Source: Jeotgalibaca dankookensis
GTDB taxonomy: Bacteria; Bacillota; Bacilli; Lactobacillales; Aerococcaceae
DNA: 64,000 nt
NCBI RefSeq assembly: GCF_002005405.1
Contig: NZ_CP019728.1
Coordinates: forward strand, 806,001-870,000
Direction: 5' to 3'
Shown here: positions 56,898 through 64,000 of the stretch, piece after piece
Layout: the number at the start of each line of letters is the position of its first letter
How positions within the stretch are numbered: the stretch's first letter is position 1
Notes under the pieces: model-generated
Database searches by the model: none
Told to the model about the DNA's origin: nothing
What the model saw: the letters and a program-made list of their open reading frames with translations, nothing else
Translations under genes and position numbers: made by a program

Positions 56898-57530
56898 TTA
56901 AGCGTTTAAGGATAGTTTTTTGATAATTGGTTGCGAGACCTTTTCGGAAAAGAAAGAAATGAGTGGTCCAGCAAAAAAACCAGTAATAATAGTGGCGATT
57001 CCAACAGGACCTCCTAAGAAGTAGGCACCTACAACAATAATTAAATCTTGAGCGACGCGAACAGGCGTATAACTCCAACCTGTACGGTCAGTGATCAATG
57101 GTGTGATTGCATCATAAGGTGATACACCTAATTCGGTATCCATATAGATGGCTACACCGAATGCAAAGACAGCAATTGCTACTATCGTAATAATGATACG
57201 AATCACTAAACTCATTTCCTCAACGGTAAAGAAATTTCCGAATAGATTATTGAAAAACTCCACTTGATAACCAACTAAAACCATATTGTAAATCGTTCCC
57301 CATCCAATCAGAGATTTTTTCATGAAAAAGACAATAGCCAAGATAACAAGGTTTACCCCTAATTGGAAGTTACCTAGACTAAATCCTAATAATGAAGAAG
57401 CACCTCTATTGATAGCGGTAAAGGGATCTAACCCCATATTCATAGACTCGCTAAGAGCAGCTCCAAAACTAATTAAAGTGATACCGATGATGGACACCAA
57501 TGAGCCTAACAGAAATTTTTTCCAATCCAT
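56898..57530 (-). CDS. YczE/YyaS/YitT-type membrane protein
   Basis: A 210-residue integral membrane protein with about five hydrophobic helices and the family features GMGLDPF-like MNMGLDPFTAINRG and ELGVSPYDAI, seen twice as an internal repeat. The role is unknown; Bacillus YczE homologues affect peptide-antibiotic production. It starts 28 bases after the broken G6PD-like gene on the same strand, with AAGGAGG before ATG, so the two may have been co-transcribed. Confidence 0.87.
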   Translation of the reverse strand: MDWKKFLLGSLVSIIGITLISFGAALSESMNMGLDPFTAINRGASSLLGFSLGNFQLGVNLVILAIVFFMKKSLIGWGTIYNMVLVGYQVEFFNNLFGNFFTVEEMSLVIRIIITIVAIAVFAFGVAIYMDTELGVSPYDAITPLITDRTGWSYTPVRVAQDLIIVVGAYFLGGPVGIATIITGFFAGPLISFFSEKVSQPIIKKLSLNA

Positions 57531-57558
57531 ATTTACTAACTCCTCCTTTATAACACCA

Positions 57559-58904
57559 TTATTCTTTTTCTAGATTAGGACGTTTTACCCAAACATGATT
57601 GTTTTTATCTAATAATGCCTCTGCCTCATATGGACCGAAGGTGTTGGCACGGTAATTAGGAAAGTGAGGTTTAGTTTGTTTTTCCCATCCAGCTACAATA
57701 CTATCTGTAATACGCCATTGCTCCTTAATTTCTTCAAAGGTTGGGAAATAAGTTCGAATGCCCGCTAATGCATCTTGAAGCATATTTTCATAAGGATGCG
57801 CAATGTATTTATCTTCAAATGTTGTGGTATCTGGACCTAAAAATGTACTGATTGGTTCATACTGGTTGTTGGGCATTTTTTGATTTATGACTAAGGATAA
57901 GCCTTTTGGCGGTTCTGCCATAAAAGTTAATCGAGTCGCAACGTCGGCGTCTATCGATTCCGTTGATTTAAATAAAATATCTATTGCTGTATAGTCTTCT
58001 ATCAACGCTTTACCTGTTCTTAAATAAAATGGGACACCTTCCCAGCGAGGTGTATCGACCTTTAATTCGGCTGCCACGTATGTGGAGGTTTGGCTATCTC
58101 GAGGGATATCCTCTTCACTACGGTAACTATTGTATTTACCTTCACTGTCTGCTTGATATTGTCCCCGCACAACTTTTTGTCCCACTTCTTCTTCTTTGAA
58201 CGTAGGCACATTTTTTAAAGCATCCAACTTATTGGTATGAATCTTATCCGTGGTTAATTCATCCGGTAACTCCATAGCTACGAGAGACAAAATTTGTAAC
58301 AAATGATTTTGGAACATATCGAAGAGGACGCCGTTTTCGTCGTAATAGCTTCCCCGACTTCCAATCGATAGTTTTTCCGGAAGTGAAATTTGTACGTTAG
58401 AGATAAATTGGTTATTCCAAATTCCTTCAATCAATGGATTATAGAAGCGGGTTGCTAAAATATTTTGAATAAAGTCCATACCGGGGAAGTGATCCATAAA
58501 ATAGATGGCATCTTTTTCAAATACTTTCAAAAAGATATCATGATATTCTTCAGCTTTTTCTAAACTGTCTCCAACTGGCTTTTCTACTACTAAAAGGACT
58601 GTATTTTCTTACGCATTTCTTTCAAGTCCTCAAATTTCGTATTATCTGTTTTGATATAGCGACAATGATCCAAAAAATCCTCATTTAATTTTTCGAAGTT
58701 TGTGCCATTCTCTACAGATTCTTTGACGTAAGTTTGAAATTCTTCGTCCGTTAACTCACTGCGAGCTGCTCCTAATAAGGCAAACTTTTCCGAAAGTAAA
58801 CCGCGTTGGTACAATTGGTGTAAGGCTGGTAACAACATTCGACTAGACAAATCTCCTGTGACACCAAATAGAACAATGACGCCACCTGTTTCACTTTTTA
58901 CCAT
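57559..58904 (-). pseudogene. zwf: Glucose-6-phosphate dehydrogenase homologue, internally deleted and frameshifted
   Basis: From 58904, ATG reads the N-terminal coenzyme domain (IVLFGVTGDLSSRMLLPAL) for 104 codons and stops at 58590. The following bases continue in another frame as LLVVEKPVGDSLEKAEEYH, then YFMDHFPGMDFIQNI through to a normal C-terminus at 57559. Compared with the family, about 40-50 residues (normally the GNRIFYLSVAP segment) are missing at the junction, so it is a deletion with frame change. Retained motifs are FQNHLLQIL and RWEGVPFYLRTGK. Even before the break, the usual RKL lysine and RIDHYLGKE are altered. It is therefore probably a decayed, divergent paralogue. Confidence 0.85.
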
Positions 58905-59031
58905 ATCTCTATCATCCTTCCATTTCGTTTCTAGAAATGCTTATAAGCCAATATTAACAATTGAGTATGTTAAAGACAAAGAATATGTGCTGTGGCATTT
59001 TCAGAAAAATTATATCCAAATAGCATATTAT

Positions 59032-59060
59032 TTGATATTAAAATATATAAGCATTATAGT
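59032..59060 (+). promoter_or_regulatory. Promoter of the coiled-coil membrane protein gene
   Basis: TTGATA, a 17-base spacer and TATAGT, giving a leader of about 40 bases before ATG 59110. The 205 bases between the zwf-type gene and this start show no other feature. Confidence 0.65.
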
Positions 59061-59109
59061 TAAGGAGAGTTAATTGATTCACAAAAATTATAAAAGGAGT
59101 GTTGTTCAT

Positions 59110-60168
59110 ATGGCAAGAAGACCATTTATGAGAAAGTACATTCACCCAGCAGTGGATGAAAGAGAAGCAGGTATTAATGTTTCTTGGGCAAGTATTCTGG
59201 CAGGTGTAGCAACATTTATTGCAATGAGTATTTTGTTTTCACTCATTGGAGCAGCTATCGGATTAGGTATTCCTGATTTAACTGCTTCTAATTCATTAGA
59301 AGGTGTTGGAATTGGCTTAGTTATTTGGGTTATTGTCGCATTAATTCTATCGTTTGGTGCTGCCGGTTATGTTTCTGGATTAACAGCTAGCCGTTCAGGA
59401 TTTATTCATGGTTTCTTAACATGGGCCGTTGGTGTCATTGCAATGTTTGTATTAATGACATCTGCTCTTTCATCAGCATTTGGTACTGTTGGTACTCTAC
59501 TAGGTTATGCAGGTGACGCTGTCGGTTCTGTTGCTTCAACAACGGGAGATGCTGTAAGTAGTTTATCGCAAAGTGCATTTGATGCAGTATCAGAAAACGT
59601 TCAAGTTGACACTGATAATATGGATGTTCAACAAGAAGTTATTGATGCTTTGCAAAACTCAGATATTCCAGAATTACAACCAGATTATTTACAATCACAA
59701 GTTGATCAAACAACTGACGAAATTGCAAATGCTGGGAAACGTGTTGTTGTCGATGGTGAAGACCCTAACGCAGTATTCGATGAGTTAACTACAAGCATTC
59801 AAAACCGTATTGAATCGATTACAAGCGAACTTGATGAAGAAGAATTAAGACAAGTTATTTCTGAAAATACAGATTTAACACCAGCAGAAGCTGATTCAGC
59901 TATTCAAAATGTTAAAGAGGGCTATGGACAATCAGTTGAACAAGCTGACCAAGCTCTAACACAAGCAGAACAAAAACTTAACGAGCTACAAGCTCAAGCA
60001 GAACAAACGATTGAAGAAGCACGTGTGAAAGCTGAAGAAGCTGCAAACGCAAGTGCAAGATACTCTCTATTTATCTTCTTAGGACTAGTCGCTGCCGCAG
60101 TATTAACCGCATTCGCTGGTTACACTGGAGCAAAAACTTTCCAACATCAAGATGATGAAGCTAAATAA
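59110..60168 (+). CDS. Membrane protein with glycine-rich transmembrane core and long helical domain
   Basis: A 352-residue protein of unknown function. Three to four transmembrane helices lie between residues 20 and 150, rich in Gly/Ala/Ser (SILAGVATFIAMSILFSLIG, then GIGLVIWVIVALILSFGAAG). A long non-hydrophobic, Gln/Glu/Ala-rich region (about 150-315, coiled coil likely) follows, and a final transmembrane helix (about 322-342). The core resembles membrane proteins loosely annotated PhnA-like in other bacteria. ATG 59110 has AAAAGGAGTG upstream; a TTG at 59074 also has AAGGAG, but the predicted promoter would place it at the transcript end. A terminator follows. Confidence 0.75.
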   Translation: MARRPFMRKYIHPAVDEREAGINVSWASILAGVATFIAMSILFSLIGAAIGLGIPDLTASNSLEGVGIGLVIWVIVALILSFGAAGYVSGLTASRSGFIHGFLTWAVGVIAMFVLMTSALSSAFGTVGTLLGYAGDAVGSVASTTGDAVSSLSQSAFDAVSENVQVDTDNMDVQQEVIDALQNSDIPELQPDYLQSQVDQTTDEIANAGKRVVVDGEDPNAVFDELTTSIQNRIESITSELDEEELRQVISENTDLTPAEADSAIQNVKEGYGQSVEQADQALTQAEQKLNELQAQAEQTIEEARVKAEEAANASARYSLFIFLGLVAAAVLTAFAGYTGAKTFQHQDDEAK

Positions 60169-60182
60169 TTATATTTAAATGT

Positions 60183-60220
60183 AAAAACCGAGGCAGTCAG
60201 ATGACCGCCTCGGTTTTTTT
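60183..60220. terminator. Terminator between the membrane protein and the prenyltransferase gene
   Basis: Perfect nine-base stem AACCGAGGC / GCCTCGGTT, with a T tract on the plus strand and an A tract giving T on the minus strand. It lies between convergent genes. Confidence 0.93.
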
Positions 60221-60232
60221 ATGTCTATTTTT

Positions 60233-60892
60233 TTAACCACCCAATGTCACATCTTGTTCTTGATACCATTCAAGCGCTTGATAAAGGTGGTTTTTATGAT
60301 AATCTGGCCATGTCTGGTCGACGATATAAAAATCTGAGTAAACCGATTGAACAGGTAGGAACCCGCTTAAACGGCGCCTTCCGCCCCATCTAATAATGAG
60401 TTCCATGCGAGATATGTCCTTTGAAGCAATATGATCAATCATGGAACCGGTTATTTGTTCATCGGCTTTTTGAAAGGCTTGATTTAAATCCCACTCCCAA
60501 CCATAATTAACAAGAAAATTAACTTTCATTTTACCCTCTCCGAAACAAGTACGAGTGATATAAGGCTTTAATTCTTCTGGGAATACTTTAGATTTTGTAT
60601 TTTCTATCACCAATAAATCGGCATCCCAATCCTTTAAAGCCTCTACCGAGTCCACACATGCTTTTTTAAAGGCGCGCGTCTGAATAGATGGGCGTTTAAT
60701 ATTGTCCATGGTAAAGCCGTAAAAGGTCATCTCCTCAACACCCAATTCTAAACAAGTTTTATACAAATCAAGTCCTGGGCCAACACCATGCTGGTATCCG
60801 TCTTGTTTTTGAAGGCCTTGTGCAAGTGCCCAACGCCTGTTGCCATCTGGAATGACACCAATATGGCGTAGGAGTCTTTTAAATGGTTTCAT
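60233..60892 (-). CDS. Second cis-prenyltransferase (UppS-like)
   Basis: A 219-residue member of the undecaprenyl diphosphate synthase superfamily, separate from uppS at 9433. The catalytic Asp is in HIGVIPDGNRRWA, but the flanking residues differ (Pro for Met, Arg for Gly). FYGFTMDNIKRP replaces the usual FSxENWxRP, and IIRWGGRRRLSGFLPVQSVY replaces RTSGE/RISNFLLWQ. Conserved Arg and the WPDY end are kept. It probably makes a different chain length or isomer; the product is not predictable. ATG at 60892 follows AAAGGA; a GTG two codons upstream is possible. Confidence 0.85.
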   Translation of the reverse strand: MKPFKRLLRHIGVIPDGNRRWALAQGLQKQDGYQHGVGPGLDLYKTCLELGVEEMTFYGFTMDNIKRPSIQTRAFKKACVDSVEALKDWDADLLVIENTKSKVFPEELKPYITRTCFGEGKMKVNFLVNYGWEWDLNQAFQKADEQITGSMIDHIASKDISRMELIIRWGGRRRLSGFLPVQSVYSDFYIVDQTWPDYHKNHLYQALEWYQEQDVTLGG

Positions 60893-60933
60893 ATACACAT
60901 AATCCTTTCTTTTTTAATTTAGATAAAAAATAA

Positions 60934-60980
60934 AAACACTCCGAGTAAGTGTTTCGAGCATATACCACTTCGGAGTGTTT
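60934..60980 (-). terminator. Terminator after the TM-helix channel gene
   Basis: AAACACTCCGA pairs with TCGGAGTGTTT, with an inner AAGTG / CACTT extension; on the minus strand it is followed by T-rich sequence. Confidence 0.87.
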
Positions 60981-61023
60981 ATATTCGCTTAATTTATAAA
61001 GTTTAATGACTTAATTAAACGAT

Positions 61024-62322
61024 TTACATATTATTTTTTGGGTCCATTTTCTTTTCAGCTTCTGTTTTTTGAGCGCTGCCACTCATACTTTTAGATTCTT
61101 CTTCAATCTTTTCATCTAATTTTTCTAATTGTTTCTGTGCAAAGCTTCTGCCGCCTAATCCAAATGCAAGTGCAAATGCAACTGCTAAACCACCAATAAT
61201 AAACAAGAATGCAATGTTTACAATAGTAGAAGCGAATTGTAATTGATCAAGTGTCATAAAGATTGCCATTACATAGATGAGGTATTTAACAACCGCACCA
61301 ACCATGGCACTACCTGTCGAATCTTTTAGGAAAGCTGAAAGCATATTTCCACCAACGATTCCAAGTCCTAGAATAATCAGACCAAAGAGTACTGATGGCA
61401 AGTAACTAATAATCGCCACACCAATTGTGTTCAAGATTTGTAAGTTTAAAGTGTTTAAAGCTTCAACTAAGAAGAAAACCACGATTACAGTTTGAACGAT
61501 TTTAGCGATGACATTTGAAAGACTAATATCATTACTTCCTTTGGTGTTTAAATATTTAGAATAACGGTTGATACCAGATGTTTCTAGAAGACCTTCTAAT
61601 AAATCCCCTACCAATTTTGCAATAATCCCTCCAGCAATTAATAAGATAACTGCTACTAGAATATTAGGAATTGCTGCTAGAACTTGGTTTAAAACATTTA
61701 CGATTGGTTCTGAAATTGATTTAATTTGAAGTGTTTCTAAAGCCATTGTAACGATTGGAATTAAAATTACTACAAATACAGTATTAGCAAGAACTTTTGC
61801 TACGGTATATTTTTGTTTTTCTACTTGACCAGGAGATGTATCCGAAACTTTTGATGTATATTTTCTTACATAACGATCAATGTTCACTGTTTCTAATAAG
61901 TTTTGTACCAATTCTTTGATAAATTTAGCAACAAAGTAGCCGATAACCAATATAACAGCGGCCCCGAATAGTTTAGGTATAAACGCTAAGAACGAGTCGA
62001 ACATATTCGTAATAGGTGCTGCGATGTTCCCTAAACCTAAGCGTTGAAGAATTCCTGGAATAAAGAATAACCAGATTAAGTAATAGAAGACTTTACCTAG
62101 AGAGCCAATCATCTGCTTGCCATCTTCTATTGTATTAGCAATCCCCCATGATACTAACTTTTGATCAAAGTGAATAGCTTGCAATCCCTTAACGATTGCT
62201 TTTTTCACTAGTGTTGCGATTAACCACGCTAGTAAAAATAATAAAATAGCTCCTAACAGTGCTGGTAAAAATGCCAACAGTGACACCCATAAATCCTGTA
62301 ATGAGTCCATAAATTGATCCAT
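61024..62322 (-). CDS. Mechanosensitive-channel-like membrane protein with repeated TM-helix domains
   Basis: A 432-residue protein with eight or more hydrophobic helices arranged as repeats: ALLGAILLFLLAWLIATLVKKAI, LFGAAVILVIGYFVAKFIKEL, ILVAVILLIAGGIIAKLVGDL and GLIILGLGIVGGNMLSAFL. These match the conserved TM-helix module of the MscS-related family, but the MscS beta domain is absent. Each repeat is followed by an amphipathic LLETxxINRYxKY stretch. The C-terminal about 50 residues are charged. Function as a channel or channel regulator is an inference. GGAGGAAAC precedes ATG. Confidence 0.82.
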   Translation of the reverse strand: MDQFMDSLQDLWVSLLAFLPALLGAILLFLLAWLIATLVKKAIVKGLQAIHFDQKLVSWGIANTIEDGKQMIGSLGKVFYYLIWLFFIPGILQRLGLGNIAAPITNMFDSFLAFIPKLFGAAVILVIGYFVAKFIKELVQNLLETVNIDRYVRKYTSKVSDTSPGQVEKQKYTVAKVLANTVFVVILIPIVTMALETLQIKSISEPIVNVLNQVLAAIPNILVAVILLIAGGIIAKLVGDLLEGLLETSGINRYSKYLNTKGSNDISLSNVIAKIVQTVIVVFFLVEALNTLNLQILNTIGVAIISYLPSVLFGLIILGLGIVGGNMLSAFLKDSTGSAMVGAVVKYLIYVMAIFMTLDQLQFASTIVNIAFLFIIGGLAVAFALAFGLGGRSFAQKQLEKLDEKIEEESKSMSGSAQKTEAEKKMDPKNNM

Positions 62323-62375
62323 TTTGTTTCCTCCTTATGTTTTTTTAGAAATTCTTAATAAATTTCTATGGCTTT

Positions 62376-62403
62376 AGTATAGCTTAAGAAGCGAAAAGTT
62401 AAA
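62376..62403 (-). promoter_or_regulatory. Possible promoter of the TM-helix channel gene
   Basis: On the minus strand, TTTAAC, a 16-base spacer and TATACT, about 55 bases before the start. The -35 is weak. Confidence 0.4.
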
Positions 62404-62434
62404 AATGAAAACCCTTATTCTTCCTCTTCTATTT

Positions 62435-63895
62435 TTAAAAATAAAAAGTATTTACAAATTTTATTTCCATAAACTCTTCTATGCCAAAATGACCATTCTC
62501 ACGTCCTAACCCAGAATACTTCACACCGCCAAAAGGTGCTTCTGGTTGAGAAATCCCGGTGTTGTTAATCCCCACCATCCCATACTGCAAAGCACGACTT
62601 ACTTTTTCTGCAAGGCGTAAGTCTTTTGTGAAAAGATAAGATGCCAACCCAAAGTGTGAGTCATTAGCCATTTTGATTACTTGCTCTTCACTTTTAAAAG
62701 TAATCAAAGGAATAACTGGACCAAACGTTTCTTCATAAAAAATATTCATTTTATTCGTTACCCCATCAAGTATAGTTGGTTGATAGAAGAATCCTTTTTG
62801 GTAGTCACCTTTAGTTAAGCGTTCTCCGCCTAATAATACGTCTGCCCCCTTCTCTTTAGCATCAGCAATTTGTTCATCTATTGTTTTACGCGCTTCTTCA
62901 TTTATTAATGGACCAACAGTTACCCCGTCAAGTCCATTTCCAACGGTTACCTGATAAACAGCTTCTTGCAAAGCCTTCGTAAAGCTTTCTTTAATCGATT
63001 TTTCAACAAAAATCCGATTTGGAGACGTACATGCTTGTCCGTTATTCCTAAATTTCATTTTTACCAAGGATTCAACCGTTTCTTCAATCGGAGCGTCAGC
63101 AAATACAATGAATGGAGCGTGTCCGCCTAATTCCAGGGATATTTTTTTCAAAGTATCGCCTGATTGTTTGTAAAGTTCTTGTCCTACCGCCGTCGATCCA
63201 GTAAAAGTCAATTTCCGAACGTCTTCACTAGCCGTTAAGGTTTTTCCAATCTTACTTGCCGGTCCCATAACCAGATTTGCGACCCCATCCGGTAAACCTG
63301 CCTCTTTAAAAAGCTCGAAAATAGCAATGGCTGATAGGGGTGTGCTACTTGCTGGTTTTAAAACAACGGTACAACCTGCTGCTATAGCTGGCGCAATTTT
63401 TCGTACGATCATATTAGATGGAAAATTCCAAGGTGTGATTGCACCTACTACGCCAACTGGTTGTTTTTTTACTTCATATTTATAATTGTTAGGAGCGGGA
63501 ATTGTCTCTCCGTAAACGCGTCTCGCCTCTTCCGCATTCCAGTGCATATTGTCGATATTGGTTTGAATTTCAACCTTTGATTCGGCTAATGGCTTCCCTT
63601 GTTCTAAAGTCATGATAAGGGCTAATCGGTTTATATTTTCTTCAATTAAATCACCAATTCGGTGAAGTATTTTAACGCGCTCTTTTAATTCCATTCCCGA
63701 CCAAAGGGGAAAAGATTTTTTAGCTGCAGCAATCGCCTGCTCTGTTTCCTTTGCGCCCCCTTGTTCTACTGCAATCAATTCTTCACCTGTAGCTGGATTA
63801 AGAACCACATTTGGTTTTAAAGAACCTTCCATCCATTTTCCATCAATATAAAGTCTCGTTTGAATTTTCGGTAATGTCCCTTTGATATTTTTCAC
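62435..63895 (-). CDS. gabD: NAD(P)-dependent succinate-semialdehyde dehydrogenase family protein
   Basis: An aldehyde dehydrogenase of 486 residues. The nucleotide-binding region has ITPWNFPSNMI and FTGSTAVGQEL; the general base Glu is in SLELGGHAP; the nucleophilic Cys is in NNGQACTSPNR. GVKYSGLGRENGHFGIEEF ends the protein as in GabD. It most likely oxidises succinate semialdehyde, though other small aldehydes are possible. The start ATG follows GGAGACAGG, and the gene is 22 bases after the stop of the partial gene beyond it, so both may be one transcript. Confidence 0.88.
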   Translation of the reverse strand: MKNIKGTLPKIQTRLYIDGKWMEGSLKPNVVLNPATGEELIAVEQGGAKETEQAIAAAKKSFPLWSGMELKERVKILHRIGDLIEENINRLALIMTLEQGKPLAESKVEIQTNIDNMHWNAEEARRVYGETIPAPNNYKYEVKKQPVGVVGAITPWNFPSNMIVRKIAPAIAAGCTVVLKPASSTPLSAIAIFELFKEAGLPDGVANLVMGPASKIGKTLTASEDVRKLTFTGSTAVGQELYKQSGDTLKKISLELGGHAPFIVFADAPIEETVESLVKMKFRNNGQACTSPNRIFVEKSIKESFTKALQEAVYQVTVGNGLDGVTVGPLINEEARKTIDEQIADAKEKGADVLLGGERLTKGDYQKGFFYQPTILDGVTNKMNIFYEETFGPVIPLITFKSEEQVIKMANDSHFGLASYLFTKDLRLAEKVSRALQYGMVGINNTGISQPEAPFGGVKYSGLGRENGHFGIEEFMEIKFVNTFYF

Positions 63896-63917
63896 TTTTT
63901 CCTGTCTCCTCTAGCCG

Positions 63918-64000
63918 TTAGTTATTCTTTTTTTCTTTGATTACGCTTGTACCGCGATTATCAGCAATTTCTTTAGCTCTTGTAACGGCTTCTTTTTTTG
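63918..64000 (-). CDS. C-terminus of a DUF2188-like small protein, cut by the window end
   Basis: The minus strand is open from the window edge for 27 codons, ending KKEAVTRAKEIADNRGTSVIKEKKNN and stop at 63918. This EA-x-RA-x-EIA-x-N-x-G-x-VI pattern resembles the end of DUF2188 proteins, small stress-associated proteins of unknown role. Only the tail is visible, so the call is tentative. It lies just upstream of gabD on the same strand. Confidence 0.5.
   Translation of the reverse strand, partial: KKEAVTRAKEIADNRGTSVIKEKKNN

Noticed and set aside
62347-62367. Inverted repeat AGAAATT / AATTTCT in the leader of the TM-helix channel gene
   Set aside because: Short and AT-only; insufficient to call a regulatory site.

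Overview
The window is a low-GC Gram-positive (Firmicutes) chromosome segment. The gene content points to Lactobacillales, probably a Carnobacteriaceae-like lineage: PolC-type replicase, an addAB/rexAB pair with a RexB-like AddB, an Eep/RseP protease, PyrR attenuation, an L-box lysine riboswitch, and Bacillus-like stress genes. The placement is inferred from gene content and style, not from a marker gene. No rRNA, tRNA, insertion sequence, prophage or CRISPR array was found.

Region 1 (1-5.9 kb) is housekeeping: the end of rnz, a LapA-type membrane protein, recJ, apt, then divergent lexA (with a LexA box over its own promoter), yneF and a PlsC acyltransferase.

Region 2 (6-21.8 kb) is a highly conserved core run, all on the plus strand. 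It holds rpsB-tsf-pyrH-frr (translation, UMP kinase, ribosome recycling), uppS-cdsA-rseP (cell-wall carrier lipid, phospholipid precursor, intramembrane protease), polC, and rimP-nusA-ylxR-ylxQ-infB-rbfA. Promoters and leader hairpins are visible before rpsB and rimP.

Region 3 (21.8-29.3 kb) is the addB-addA recombination nuclease pair.

Region 4 (29.3-37.3 kb) has a minus-strand trio of exported proteins (YkyA-like lipoprotein, polysaccharide deacetylase lipoprotein, glycoside-hydrolase-like protein). It is followed by lspA-rluD, a short pyrR-pyrF-pyrE operon with a PyrR-dependent attenuator, and rqcH.

Region 5 (37.3-41.3 kb) is the most interesting. A near-consensus promoter, a 19-residue leader peptide containing Phe-Tyr-Trp, and a cascade of mutually exclusive hairpins ending in a terminator precede a TrpX-type ABC transporter operon. 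xpt follows.

Region 6 (41.4-50.1 kb) carries coaBC, a radical SAM protein, an ornithine-cyclodeaminase-like enzyme, an aldo/keto reductase, an nth that ends before its iron-sulfur cluster is complete, and a helix-turn-helix protein with a palindromic operator. It closes with an amino-acid ABC transporter controlled by a lysine riboswitch.

Region 7 (50.1-64 kb) is an accessory, stress- and membrane-oriented region: CorA, a FAD/Rieske oxidoreductase, a YflT-domain protein, PepSY protein, two channel-type membrane proteins, a YczE-type membrane protein, a coiled-coil membrane protein, a second cis-prenyltransferase, an aldehyde dehydrogenase and the end of a DUF2188-type gene. It also contains two decaying genes, a DUF5996 protein and a glucose-6-phosphate dehydrogenase homologue.
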